Of a stretch of DNA of 64,000 bases, positions 28,942 through 38,393 are shown in pieces. Made by a program: the position numbers and the translations under genes. The notes below the pieces were generated by a model that ran no database searches, was not told the origin of the DNA, and worked only from the letters and a program-made list of their open reading frames with translations. Position 1 is the first letter of the stretch. Each line of letters begins with the position of its first letter. This stretch comes from Mesorhizobium sp. SOD10. Lineage in GTDB: Bacteria > Pseudomonadota > Alphaproteobacteria > Rhizobiales > Rhizobiaceae. The DNA lies in assembly GCA_000824805.1 (NCBI GenBank), contig CCNA01000012.1, positions 1 to 64,000 on the forward strand. Direction: 5' to 3'.

Positions 28942-31674
28942 ATGGTCAGTCTCGGCGGTCTCGCCCGTAAGGTTTTCGGTTCTTCCAACGATCGCCGCGT
29001 CAAGGCGACCCGGCCCAGGGTCGAAGCCATCAACGCCATGGAAAACGAGATGCGGGCGCTTTCCGACGCCGAGCTTGCGGGGCGCACTGAAAAGTTCCGC
29101 CAGGATCTCGCCAACGGCGCTTCGCTCGACGATCTCCTGGTTCCGGCCTTCGCCACGGTACGCGAAGCGGCCCGCCGCGTGCTCGGCATGCGGCCTTTCG
29201 ACGTCCAGCTGATCGGCGGCATGGTGCTTCACAATGGCGGCATCGCCGAGATGCGCACCGGCGAGGGCAAGACCTTGGTCGCCACCTTGCCCGTCTACCT
29301 CAATGCGCTCGCCGGCAAGGGCGTGCATGTCGTCACCGTCAACGACTATCTTGCCAAGCGCGACGCCGAATGGATGGGCCGCGTCTACAAATTCCTCGGC
29401 CTGACCGTCGGCATCATTGTCCACGGTCTTTCCGACGACGAGCGCCGTGGGGCCTACGCCTCCGACGTCACCTATGCCACCAACAACGAGCTCGGCTTCG
29501 ATTATCTGCGCGACAACATGAAGTATGAGCGCTCGCAGATGGTGCAGCGCGGACATTCCTACGCCATCGTCGACGAGGTCGATTCCATCCTGGTCGACGA
29601 AGCGCGCACGCCGCTGATCATTTCCGGTCCGCTCGAGGACCGTTCGGAAATGTACAACACCATCGACGCCTTCATGCTGAAGCTCGGCCCGGCCGATTAC
29701 GAGGTCGACGAGAAGCAGAAGACGACGATCTTCACCGAGGACGGCACCGAGAAGCTGGAAAACATGCTGCGCGACGCAGGCCTGTTGAAGGGCGAGTCGC
29801 TCTACGACGTCGAGAACGTCGCCATCGTCCATCACGTCAACAACGCGCTGAAGGCGCATCTGTTGTTCCAGAAGGACAGGGACTACATCGTGCGCAACGG
29901 CGAGATCGTCATCATCGACGAGTTCACCGGCCGCATGATGCCCGGACGCCGCTATTCGGAAGGCCTGCACCAGGCGCTCGAGGCCAAGGAGCATGTGCAG
30001 ATCCAGCCGGAGAACCAGACGCTGGCCTCCGTCACCTTCCAGAACTATTTCCGCCTCTACAAGAAGCTTGCCGGCATGACCGGCACGGCGCTGACCGAGG
30101 CCGAGGAATTCGCCAACATCTACAATCTCGAAGTCACCGAGATCCCGACCAACTTGCCGGTCGCCCGCAAGGACGAGGATGACGAGGTCTACCGGACGGT
30201 CGACGAGAAATACAAGGCGATCGTCAAGGAGATCCGCGACGCCCGCGATCGTGGCCAGCCGATCCTAGTCGGCACCACATCGATCGAAAAATCCGAGCTG
30301 CTGGCCGAGCGCCTGCGCAAGGAAGGCATCAAGGACTTCGAGGTGCTGAACGCCCGTCACCATGAGCGGGAGGCGTCCATCGTCGCCCAGGCCGGCAAGC
30401 CCGGCGCCATCACCATCGCCACCAACATGGCCGGCCGCGGCACCGACATCAAGCTCGGCGGCAATGCCGAGATGCGCATCGCCGAGGAGCTTGGCGATAT
30501 GCCGCCCGGACCCGAGCGCGAGGCCCGGGAAAAAGAGATCAATGACGATGTCGAGCGGCTGAAGGAAAAGGCGCTGGCCGCCGGCGGCCTTTACGTTCTG
30601 GCCACGGAACGCCACGAATCGCGCCGCATCGACAACCAGCTGCGCGGCCGCTCCGGTCGACAGGGCGATCCGGGCCGCTCGAAATTCTTCCTGTCGCTGC
30701 AGGACGATTTGATGCGCATCTTCGGCTCCGAGCGCATGGACGGCATGCTGCAGAAGCTCGGCCTCAAGGAAGACGAAGCGATCATCCACCCCTGGATCAA
30801 CAAGGCTCTGGAGAAAGCGCAGAAGAAGGTCGAGGCGCGCAACTTCGACATCCGCAAGAACCTCTTGAAATATGACGACGTCTCGAACGACCAGCGCAAG
30901 GTGGTATTCGAGCAGCGTCTCGAGCTGATGGACGGCGAAGGCCTGTCCGAGACGATCGCCGAGATGCGCGAAGGCGTCATCGAGGAGATCGTCGCCAAGA
31001 ACATTCCCGAAAACGCCTATGCCGAGCAGTGGAATGTCGCCGGCCTCAAGGAGGAGGTGGCGCAGTATCTCAATCTCGACCTGCCGATCGAGGAATGGGT
31101 CAAGGAAGAGGGCATCGCCGAGGACGACATCCGCGAGCGCATCACGGCCGCGGCCGACGCCGCCGCCAAGGAGCGCGCCGACCGCTTCGGCCCGGATGTG
31201 ATGAACTATGTCGAACGTTCGGTGGTGCTGCAGACGCTCGACCATTTGTGGCGCGAGCACATCGTCAATCTCGACCATCTGCGCTCGGTCGTCGGCTTCC
31301 GCGGCTACGCCCAGCGCGACCCGCTGCAGGAATACAAGGGCGAAGCCTTCGAGCTGTTCCAGGCCATGCTCGGCAATCTGCGCCAGGCCGTCACCGCGCA
31401 GCTGATGCGCGTCGAGCTGGTGCGCCAGGCGGCCGACGCGCCGCCGCCCGAAGCGCCGGAGATGTTCGGCAGCCATATCGATGGCTTCACCGGCGAGGAT
31501 GATTTCCAGGGCGGCGAGACTGCGCTTCTGATGCGCCAGGACACCAGCGCTGTCGTCGCGCCGGAAAATCGCGACCCGAAGAACCCCGCGAGCTGGGGCA
31601 AGATCGGCCGCAACGAGCTCTGCCCCTGCGGCTCCGGCAAGAAGTACAAGCACTGCCACGGCGCCTTCGCCTGA
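28942..31674 (+). CDS. secA: Preprotein translocase ATPase SecA
   Basis: Motor that drives unfolded proteins through SecYEG. The 910-aa protein has the DEAD-like first nucleotide site MRTGEGKT near residue 108, [19 protein letters not shown], the preprotein cross-linking domain, the second ATPase half with [17 protein letters not shown], and a C-terminal zinc motif [14 protein letters not shown] that contacts SecB and lipids. The neighbouring parvulin gene is read divergently. Confidence 0.98.
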   Translation: MVSLGGLARKVFGSSNDRRVKATRPRVEAINAMENEMRALSDAELAGRTEKFRQDLANGASLDDLLVPAFATVREAARRVLGMRPFDVQLIGGMVLHNGGIAEMRTGEGKTLVATLPVYLNALAGKGVHVVTVNDYLAKRDAEWMGRVYKFLGLTVGIIVHGLSDDERRGAYASDVTYATNNELGFDYLRDNMKYERSQMVQRGHSYAIVDEVDSILVDEARTPLIISGPLEDRSEMYNTIDAFMLKLGPADYEVDEKQKTTIFTEDGTEKLENMLRDAGLLKGESLYDVENVAIVHHVNNALKAHLLFQKDRDYIVRNGEIVIIDEFTGRMMPGRRYSEGLHQALEAKEHVQIQPENQTLASVTFQNYFRLYKKLAGMTGTALTEAEEFANIYNLEVTEIPTNLPVARKDEDDEVYRTVDEKYKAIVKEIRDARDRGQPILVGTTSIEKSELLAERLRKEGIKDFEVLNARHHEREASIVAQAGKPGAITIATNMAGRGTDIKLGGNAEMRIAEELGDMPPGPEREAREKEINDDVERLKEKALAAGGLYVLATERHESRRIDNQLRGRSGRQGDPGRSKFFLSLQDDLMRIFGSERMDGMLQKLGLKEDEAIIHPWINKALEKAQKKVEARNFDIRKNLLKYDDVSNDQRKVVFEQRLELMDGEGLSETIAEMREGVIEEIVAKNIPENAYAEQWNVAGLKEEVAQYLNLDLPIEEWVKEEGIAEDDIRERITAAADAAAKERADRFGPDVMNYVERSVVLQTLDHLWREHIVNLDHLRSVVGFRGYAQRDPLQEYKGEAFELFQAMLGNLRQAVTAQLMRVELVRQAADAPPPEAPEMFGSHIDGFTGEDDFQGGETALLMRQDTSAVVAPENRDPKNPASWGKIGRNELCPCGSGKKYKHCHGAFA

Positions 31675-31684
31675 CCCCCTTTTC

Positions 31685-31740
31685 CTTCTCCCCGTTCAAC
31701 GGGGAGAAGGTGGCCCGAAAGGCGGATGAGGGCAGCGCCG
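31685..31740. repeat. RIME-like hairpin repeat, copy 1
   Basis: The core hairpin cttctccccg-N5-cggggagaag (31685-31709) is followed by tggcccgaaaggcggatgag. Near-identical units occur at 35341 and 35528. This is the style of rhizobial intergenic mosaic (RIME/REP-like) repeats. Placed 11 bases after secA, it may also act as a 3' stabiliser or terminator. Confidence 0.75.
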
Positions 31741-31894
31741 GCGTTCCCGCGATCACGGCAGAACGTCGAGTTAGGCTTTCCTAGCAACCAGTCAGCACAG
31801 GGATTTTGACCGGTCGGCTCTGTTTGCGTTGGCGGGCGGCATGCCTGCGGGATTGGCCGAAACCCTCATCGCGATCGTCATTCTAGACTAACCG

Positions 31895-34477
31895 TCACAC
31901 CAGCCCCGACGCGCGCGCCGCGGCGGCCGCCTCGCCGCGCGAGATGACTTCCAGCTTCTCCAGCACCGCCGAGACGTGGTGATCGACCGTCTTGGGCGAA
32001 ATCGTCAGATGCGCGGCGATCTTCTTGTTGGAAAAACCCCGCTCGAGAAGCTCCAGGACTTCCATCTGGCGCTGCGTGAGGCCGGCCTGGTTGGCACGCG
32101 TCGCCTGTCGCGGCCCTCTCGCGATGTGACTGACGCCGCTTTCGCGCATAAGGCTGCGCGCGTGCTGCGCGACCGCCCTCGCGCCGAGATCCTCGAAAAT
32201 GGCGAGCGCCTGGCGCTGCGCCGCTTCGTCGCCGCGCAGCAAGGCCATCGCCTGTTCGAAAGGCGCGCCCATTTCAGCCCACAGCGCGGCGGCCGCGCGC
32301 CAGTTGCCGGTCAGTTGCAGGCGATGCGGCTCCGCCATGCCGTCCGTGTCGGCGGGATCCGAACCAGGCGACAACAGCTCCCGCCAGACAGCGAGTTCGC
32401 CGAACACGGCCGGCGTCGGCGCGAGGCTTTCGGCAACCGAAATCAGGCGCAGGGCTTCCTGCCCGTCGGCTTGCCCGAGCCAGGCCAATTCGGCCAGCAC
32501 CCCGGCAAAGGCCACGAGGCGCTGCAGCTCCATGCCCTTGTCCAGAAACCGCCTCATCTCTTCGACGATCGGCTCGGCCGACGGGTCGCCGCGGCGGATG
32601 CGCAACCTTGCCAGGGCCACCAGTGACGGATAGCGCACGAGCGGCGTCGTTGCATCGTCGTCGACCACCTCATGCGCCACTGTCGCGGCATCGTTCCAAA
32701 GGCCGCGGCGAAGCAAAAGCTGCGCCTGCACGCCGCGCATGTAATCGCGCCATGTCGCGAGGTCGTTCTCGACGCAATAGCCGATGCCGCGCTCCAGGAA
32801 CGAGGCCGCCTCCTTGAAGTTGAGCCTGTTCATCTCGACGCAGGCGCAGTTCGTGAAGGCGCGCGCCGCATGCTCCTGGAAGTTGCCCGACAATGCGATT
32901 CCCAGACTGCGGGCGAGATCTCGCCGCCCTTTGGCAAAATCCAGCCATTGTCCCGCAGCGCCGACATTGTTCAGCGCATGACAGAGAATATCCGGCCGAT
33001 TGAGCCGCTCCGCCAACTCGACCGCCTTGCCGCCGAGGGAAAGCGTGTCGTCGAGCCGCTCGGCGAGCATCGCCAGTTGCGAGAGGTTCGAATAGGCCAT
33101 CGCCAGCTCGGCGCTGCCGGGGGCGGTCTCCAGAAGCTCCACGGCCTGCTCGCCGAAACGGTCGGCCGATTCGCGATCGCCGAGCAGATAGGCGAAGCGC
33201 GACAGGCACCTGAGGCTATCGCCTTCCTTGAGCCGGTCGCCCAGCGCCTGGCGCAGCACGCGCGCCCGGTCTTGCGCTTCCATCGCCGCGTCGACACGGC
33301 CGATCAGGTGGCATTCGAAGGCATGGCCTTCGTAAAGCTCCGCCCGCTTGTCCATCGGCAAAACATCCGCATGGCGCAGGGCGACCTCGTAATAGCCCGC
33401 CGCATCGCGATGCGCGCCGACGCGGGAAGCCTCGCGCGCGGCGACCGGCGCGAGTTCGCGCACCACGTCCAGGTTTTGCGCTTCCACGGCATGATGCACC
33501 AGCCTCGCGGTGGCGACTTGCGGATTGTCCCGCAAGGCTGCCAGGGCGCGCTCATTGTATTCGCGCCGTTTGCTTGGCGTCAGCGCCATCTCGATGGCCG
33601 TGCGGGCGATCTCGTGCCTGAAGGCATAGCCGTCGCCGAAATCCTCGAGCAGTCCATGGGAGACACATTCGGCCAGTTGGCCCGCCGCGGCAATTCCGCA
33701 TAGGCCGCTGAGCGCCCAGGCGTCGGCACGGCGCGGAAACACCGACACCGCGTCGAGCATCGAGCGGGCGCCCGGCGACAGTTTCTCGGCGCGCGCCAGC
33801 ACGGCGTCGCGCACGCTTGCCGGCAACGCGCCATCGCCTTCGGCAGCGAGCAGCTCGGTTACGAAGAAGGCGTTGCCGGCGCTCGCCCGGTAGATTGCAT
33901 TGCCGTCGCGCTCGGCCGCTTCGGCCAGCGAGAGCACCGCGCTTTCGCTGAGCAGCGGAACGTCGATGCGCACGACATTGCCGGCCGGGATCTCGCCGAG
34001 CGCCCGGCGCACGCGCATTTGTCCTTCGCTGCGATCGGTTCTGGCCGTGATCAGAAGCAATATGTGGCTGTTCGCGATACGCCGTCCGAGGAAGCGCACG
34101 AAGTCGAGCGTCGCGTCATCGGCCCAATGCAGGTCTTCGATGACGAGCAGGCATGGGCCTTTGGCCTCGAAGACGTCGAGCGCCTCCGAAAACAGCGGCA
34201 GCCGTTGCACCTGGCGGTCGTCCCGCGGCAGTTCCCACTGCCCGTTGCGCGCCAGATCGTAAAGCGGCCCCAGCGGGTCCGGAATGGACAGGTCCTCGCA
34301 GGCGCTGCGAAGCACGGTCAGGCCATCGTCCAGCCGGCTCGCGAACGCCTCGACCAGCGCCGTCTTGCCGGCGCCGGCCTCACCCGAAACGACCACGACG
34401 CGGCCGCGGCCCGCTGTTGCTTCCGCCAGCAAGGCGTCCATCTGCTGCAGCTGCGGCTGCCGTTCCAGAAGCATCAT
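31895..34477 (-). CDS. Large AAA-ATPase LuxR family regulator (MalT/LAL type)
   Basis: An 860-aa regulator of the LAL class. It has an N-terminal P-loop ATPase (Walker A GEAGAGKT near residue 35, Walker B CLLVIEDLHWAD near 112), a long helical TPR-like middle region (about 380-760), and a C-terminal LuxR HTH (LTQRQMEVLELLERGFSNKK... TVDHHVSAVLEKL). Such proteins bind an inducer and ATP before activating transcription. The start at 34477 follows GAGAGAG; 34474 and 34504 are alternatives. It is divergent from the small DUF4242 gene, a possible target. Confidence 0.9.
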   Translation of the reverse strand: MMLLERQPQLQQMDALLAEATAGRGRVVVVSGEAGAGKTALVEAFASRLDDGLTVLRSACEDLSIPDPLGPLYDLARNGQWELPRDDRQVQRLPLFSEALDVFEAKGPCLLVIEDLHWADDATLDFVRFLGRRIANSHILLLITARTDRSEGQMRVRRALGEIPAGNVVRIDVPLLSESAVLSLAEAAERDGNAIYRASAGNAFFVTELLAAEGDGALPASVRDAVLARAEKLSPGARSMLDAVSVFPRRADAWALSGLCGIAAAGQLAECVSHGLLEDFGDGYAFRHEIARTAIEMALTPSKRREYNERALAALRDNPQVATARLVHHAVEAQNLDVVRELAPVAAREASRVGAHRDAAGYYEVALRHADVLPMDKRAELYEGHAFECHLIGRVDAAMEAQDRARVLRQALGDRLKEGDSLRCLSRFAYLLGDRESADRFGEQAVELLETAPGSAELAMAYSNLSQLAMLAERLDDTLSLGGKAVELAERLNRPDILCHALNNVGAAGQWLDFAKGRRDLARSLGIALSGNFQEHAARAFTNCACVEMNRLNFKEAASFLERGIGYCVENDLATWRDYMRGVQAQLLLRRGLWNDAATVAHEVVDDDATTPLVRYPSLVALARLRIRRGDPSAEPIVEEMRRFLDKGMELQRLVAFAGVLAELAWLGQADGQEALRLISVAESLAPTPAVFGELAVWRELLSPGSDPADTDGMAEPHRLQLTGNWRAAAALWAEMGAPFEQAMALLRGDEAAQRQALAIFEDLGARAVAQHARSLMRESGVSHIARGPRQATRANQAGLTQRQMEVLELLERGFSNKKIAAHLTISPKTVDHHVSAVLEKLEVISRGEAAAAARASGLV

Positions 34478-34796
34478 CGCTCTCTCGCGAAATCGGAATT
34501 CCATCGTGGCGGGCCGCCGCCGCGATAGCTTGAGAAACGGCAGAGAAATGTGACTTTCCACACATTACGGTGCCATCTTCCACATAAAACGTTCCAAAGA
34601 TAGGGAATCGTCCCGGCCAATATGGGGAATGGCTCCGATGCGCGATGTTTGCGGACATGGTGGGATCGGCCTTGCTCGAAACGAGCACAGGGCAATTCCG
34701 GGAAGTGCGCGGCGGTTGGGCTCGGCGACTCCGCTATAGCTGCCCGTCCTGAATTGCGTGGAGACTTGGAATCCAATCACGAAAGGAACGACGATC

Positions 34797-35069
34797 GTGC
34801 CACGTTATCTGGTTGAACGCACATTTCCGGAAGGCCTGAACGTACCGATGAACGATGCCGGCGCCACAGCGATGGGCGGCGTCATCGCCCGCAATGCGGA
34901 AAAAGGCGTCACCTGGGTGCAGTCCTTCGTCTCGCCCGACAAGTCGAAGAGCTTCTGCATCTACGACGCGCCCTCGCCGGAGGCGATCCGCAGCACGGCG
35001 CAGAAGAATTCGCTCCCCGTCGACAAGATCACGGAGGTGCGGGTCCTCGACCCCTACTTTTATCGCTGA
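34797..35069 (+). CDS. DUF4242 family small protein
   Basis: A 90-aa protein reading MPRYLVERTFPEGLNVPMND... GVTWVQSFVSPDKSKSFCIYD... PVDKITEVRVLDPYFYR, matching the DUF4242 family, described as nickel-binding-like and ferredoxin-like in fold. The start is a GTG with AAAGGAA eight bases upstream; the ATG at 34758 lacks a site. It is divergent from the LAL regulator, with about 320 bases between them. Confidence 0.82.
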   Translation: MPRYLVERTFPEGLNVPMNDAGATAMGGVIARNAEKGVTWVQSFVSPDKSKSFCIYDAPSPEAIRSTAQKNSLPVDKITEVRVLDPYFYR

Positions 35070-35121
35070 CCGGACAGACCGTGTCGGGCAGATCAGTCCC
35101 GTCGCCGGCGGACCTGACGCC

Positions 35122-35325
35122 GTGCCAGAGGAGGAGGCTGTATCCGCCGCGGCGGATATCGTCCCGCCATGGTGCGGCTACATGCGACGGGCCCTGTCGG
35201 CGCTGCTTTCGCCCTTGCGGAGCCGGCGCCGTCTTCTGCCGCCTCAGGACGATTACCTGAGACGCGATATCGGCCTGGAAGAGCGCCCGAGCGAATACTG
35301 GGACTATTGGTGGCATCACCGCTGA
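35122..35325 (+). CDS. Small DUF1127-like protein
   Basis: The C-terminal part PQDDYLRRDIGLEERPSEYWDYW matches the hallmark L.DIGL.R of DUF1127 proteins, short basic proteins common in rhizobia, some of which bind RNA in Agrobacterium. From the GTG at 35122 the product is 67 aa; from the ATG at 35182 it is 47 aa, closer to usual family length. It lies 52 bases after the DUF4242 gene in the same direction and may be cotranscribed. The Trp/His-rich tail (YWDYWWHHR) is unusual. Confidence 0.55.
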   Translation: MPEEEAVSAAADIVPPWCGYMRRALSALLSPLRSRRRLLPPQDDYLRRDIGLEERPSEYWDYWWHHR

Positions 35326-35637
35326 TGAGAAGCGCCCTTCCTTCTCCCCGTTTCACGGGGAGAAGGTGGCCCGAAGGGCCGGATGAGGGCGGCGCCTGCG
35401 ATTGCGACTGGCCGCCGCTCGCGCGCGAGGAGGGGTGCTTTTCTGTCGAGAAGGAATCCTTCCGCAAAGGAGTGCTCCCACGCTAACTTTCGAAAGCCGG
35501 CTCCGCCCCTCATCCGCCTGCCGGCACCTTCTCCCCGTATAGCGACGGGGAGAAGGGAAGCTCTCCACCCAACCGTTTCTTAAGGTGTTTCCGATAGATC
35601 GAAACCCTGGAAAGAGGCGGAAAACGGAGAGTTTTGG
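35326..35637. repeat. Intergenic region with two RIME-like repeats in inverted orientation
   Basis: No gene is supported. Copy 2 of the hairpin repeat (cttctccccg-N5-cggggagaag, 35341-35365) is followed by gtggcccgaagggccggatg. Copy 3 (35506-35555) reads in the opposite orientation, with cccctcatccgcc before its hairpin (35528-35555). The two copies face each other around a 140-base spacer. Promoter elements for the flippase gene may also lie here. Confidence 0.7.
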
Positions 35638-37041
35638 GTGCGCTTTTCCGCGGCGACGACTGCCGGGCGGTTCCTGCCGCAGCGCTGGGCGCTGCGCATG
35701 CGGCCATTGCTTGGCCGCATCGACGCCGTGCTGTTCACCGCCGACGAGCGCGGTGAAGCCGGGCGCATGTCGCTGATCGCCTTTTCCATCCGCATCATCA
35801 GCGCCTTGATCGCCTTTGTCAGCCAGGTGCTGATGGCGCGCTGGATGGGATCGTTCGAATACGGCATCTCCGTGCTGGTCTGGGTGACGATGGTCATCGT
35901 CGGCAATCTCGCCTGCCTCGGCTTCCATACCTCGGTCATCCGCTTCATTCCCGAATATCGCGAGCGTGGCATGCTGGCCGAGCTGCGCGGCATCGTGCAG
36001 GCGAGCCGCCTTTTCGTGCTCGCCGCCTCGACCCTGGTTGCGGGCCTCGGCGCGCTTGGCGTGTGGCTCGCCTCGAATTGGATCGAGAACTACTACGTCA
36101 TCCCCTTCATCCTCGGCGTCATCTGCCTGCCGATGATCGCGCTCGGCGATCTGCTCCAAGGGCTGGCGCGCGCCAATTCCTGGGCGCTGCTGGCGCTGTC
36201 GCCCACTTATCTGGTGCGCCCGGTGCTGATCCTGCTGTTCATGGCGCTGATGCTTGGCCTGCACTACGTGCCTGACGCCAAGACCGCGATCTTCGCCTCG
36301 ATCGCCGCCACCTATGTCACAACGCTCGGCCAGCTGATGGCCGTCACCTCGCGCATGGACAAGAAAGTGCCGGCTGGACCGAAGACCGTGCATTTCGGCC
36401 ACTGGATCCTCGTCTCGCTGCCGATCTTCCTGGTCGAGGGCTTCTTCTTCCTGCTCACCAACGCCGACGTGCTGATGGTGGGCGCTTATCTCGATCCCAA
36501 CGACGTCGCCGTCTACTTCGCCACGGTGAAAACGCTGGCGCTGGTGCATTTCGTCTATTTCGCGGTCAAGGCCGGTGTCGCCCAGCGCTACGCCCAGTTC
36601 ACCCATGGCGAGCCGCACCGGCTCGCCGCCTTCGCACGCGAGACCGTCTCCTGGACCTTCTGGCCCTCGCTGCTCATGGCGCTGCTGGTGCTGGCGCTGG
36701 GCGAGCCGATGCTGGTGCTGTTCGGTCCTGAATTCACCGCCGGCTATCCGCTGCTCTTCCTGCTGGTGCTGGGCGTCGTCGCGCGCGCCGCCGTCGGCCC
36801 CTGCGAGAGCCTGCTCACCATGAGCGGCAACCAGAACATCTGCGCCGCCGTCTACGCCATGACGCTTGCGCTCAACATCGGCCTCAACGTGATCCTCATC
36901 CCGCTCTTCGGCCTCTGGGGCGCGGCGATCGCCACCAGCCTCGCCATGGTGTTCGAGGCCGGCGCGCTCTCCTTCACCGTCTGGCGCAAGCTCGGCATCG
37001 TGATGGCGATCTTCGTGCCTGCAAAGAAGGAAATTGCCTGA
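35638..37041 (+). CDS. Polysaccharide flippase / Wzx-like transporter (MOP superfamily)
   Basis: A 467-aa protein with about 12-14 hydrophobic segments, a PST/Wzx-like lipid-linked oligosaccharide flippase. The RIISALIAFVSQVLMARWMG segment in the first helix and the paired helices near MVGAYLDPNDVAVYF are typical. The listed start is a GTG; an ATG at 35698 would remove 20 basic residues. Its stop overlaps the ATG of the acetyltransferase gene (TGATG), linking it to surface polysaccharide modification. Confidence 0.82.
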   Translation: MRFSAATTAGRFLPQRWALRMRPLLGRIDAVLFTADERGEAGRMSLIAFSIRIISALIAFVSQVLMARWMGSFEYGISVLVWVTMVIVGNLACLGFHTSVIRFIPEYRERGMLAELRGIVQASRLFVLAASTLVAGLGALGVWLASNWIENYYVIPFILGVICLPMIALGDLLQGLARANSWALLALSPTYLVRPVLILLFMALMLGLHYVPDAKTAIFASIAATYVTTLGQLMAVTSRMDKKVPAGPKTVHFGHWILVSLPIFLVEGFFFLLTNADVLMVGAYLDPNDVAVYFATVKTLALVHFVYFAVKAGVAQRYAQFTHGEPHRLAAFARETVSWTFWPSLLMALLVLALGEPMLVLFGPEFTAGYPLLFLLVLGVVARAAVGPCESLLTMSGNQNICAAVYAMTLALNIGLNVILIPLFGLWGAAIATSLAMVFEAGALSFTVWRKLGIVMAIFVPAKKEIA

Positions 37042-38321
37042 TGGCCGCCGTCCCATTGCTCGAAGAGACCAGCGGCGGCCCTGCCGGCGCCATGGTCTCC
37101 AACCTTGCCGGGCTGGCGCGCGAGGCCGACCCGGCCCATATCGAGCTCTTCGCCAGCAACAGGCCGGAACGCAAGCTCGCCATCTATCCGGCCTCGGCCG
37201 GCTTCGATCTCGTCGAGGAGCTCGACTATCTCAGCGCCCGCACGATCGAGCCGAATGTCTTCTTCAACCCGCGCTTCCTCGCGCCGGCGATGCCCAGGCT
37301 TGAGGACCGCGAAGTGCGGCTGGCCGTCATCCGCGACGGCGACGACTACCGCAACCGGCTGCGCCTTCTGGTGCCGTTCTCGGTCGAGCGGCCGGCGATC
37401 CCGCTCGGCGTCCCGGTGATGCGCACATGGTCGAGCCCGTTCGGCCCGCTCGGCACGCCGCTGGTCGACCGCGACGATCCGATCGGCGTCATCGAGGATT
37501 TCTTCTCGATGCTGTCGAGGCCGCATCTCAAGCTGCCCAGGGTCTTCGTGCTGCCCGATATGCGCCTGGACGGTCCGGTTGCGAGCCTGCTCACCTCCTT
37601 TGCCGACAGCCGCGGCCTGACCCTGGTGACCACCGGCAAGGTCGAACGCCCGGTGCTCGAGAGCGACGCCGACGGCGAGGACTACCTCAAGGCGTCGCTG
37701 CGCGCGCATCACTATCGCGAATTCCGCCGCCTGAGGCGGCGCCTTGCCGATCAAGGCAGGCTCGAGCACATCGTGGCGCGCGGGCCGGACGAGATCCGCC
37801 ACGCCATCGAAAGCTTCCTGACACTGGAAGCGGCCGGCTGGAAAGGCCGCGAACGCACCGCAATGGCGATCGACCGCTACCGCGCCGCTTTCGCCCGCGA
37901 GGCGGTGCACAGGCTGGCCGAGCAGGACATGTGCCGCATCCACCTCTTGACCCTCGACGGCCGCACCATCGCCTGCCTGATCGTCTTCGTCGAGGCCGGC
38001 GTCGCCTATACGTGGAAGACGGCCTATGACGAAACGCTCTCCGCCTATTCGCCGGGCACGCTTTTGATGATCGAGGTGACCAAGCAGCATCTCGACGATC
38101 CCAACATCGTCATGACCGATTCCTGCGCGGTTCCGGACCATCCGGTGATGAGCCGCCTGTGGGCGGAGCGCAAGCCGATGGGCACGCTGGTGATCGGGCT
38201 GACGCCGGACGCCGACCGGCCGGTCCGTCAGGCCGCCTCGCAACTGCACCTCTACCGCGAGACCCGCAACATGGCGCGCATCCTGCGCAACCGCATGCGG
38301 AGCCTGCTGAAAAGACGCTAG
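37041..38321 (+). CDS. CelD/BcsL-like GNAT acetyltransferase
   Basis: A 426-aa protein with the acetyltransferase_6 (CelD/BcsL) layout: an N-terminal half, then RAHHYREFRRLRRRL, LTLEAAGWKGRERTAM and the late GNAT region with YTWKTAYDETLSAYSPGTLL. Family members modify exopolysaccharides or cellulose-like polymers. It is translationally coupled to the upstream flippase and ends one base before the beta-propeller frame opens. The acyl donor and substrate are unknown. Confidence 0.82.
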   Translation: MAAVPLLEETSGGPAGAMVSNLAGLAREADPAHIELFASNRPERKLAIYPASAGFDLVEELDYLSARTIEPNVFFNPRFLAPAMPRLEDREVRLAVIRDGDDYRNRLRLLVPFSVERPAIPLGVPVMRTWSSPFGPLGTPLVDRDDPIGVIEDFFSMLSRPHLKLPRVFVLPDMRLDGPVASLLTSFADSRGLTLVTTGKVERPVLESDADGEDYLKASLRAHHYREFRRLRRRLADQGRLEHIVARGPDEIRHAIESFLTLEAAGWKGRERTAMAIDRYRAAFAREAVHRLAEQDMCRIHLLTLDGRTIACLIVFVEAGVAYTWKTAYDETLSAYSPGTLLMIEVTKQHLDDPNIVMTDSCAVPDHPVMSRLWAERKPMGTLVIGLTPDADRPVRQAASQLHLYRETRNMARILRNRMRSLLKRR

Positions 38322-38393
38322 ATGGGCGGCAAAACACCGGCTATGGCTCGCGGCGCCCGCACCCGGCCGGCCCTCACCACAAAGCACTTCCAA

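Noticed and set aside
27757..29994. 745-aa extended parvulin fused to upstream sequence
   Set aside because: The extension is antisense to secA; a signal peptide and ribosome site mark the real start at 28677.
30265..31659. 464-aa minus-strand frame inside secA
   Set aside because: secA coding sequence is certain; no domain in the antisense product.
31685..35555. CRISPR-like repeats
   Set aside because: Only three hairpin units at irregular distances, no regular spacers and no cas genes; they are RIME/REP-like.
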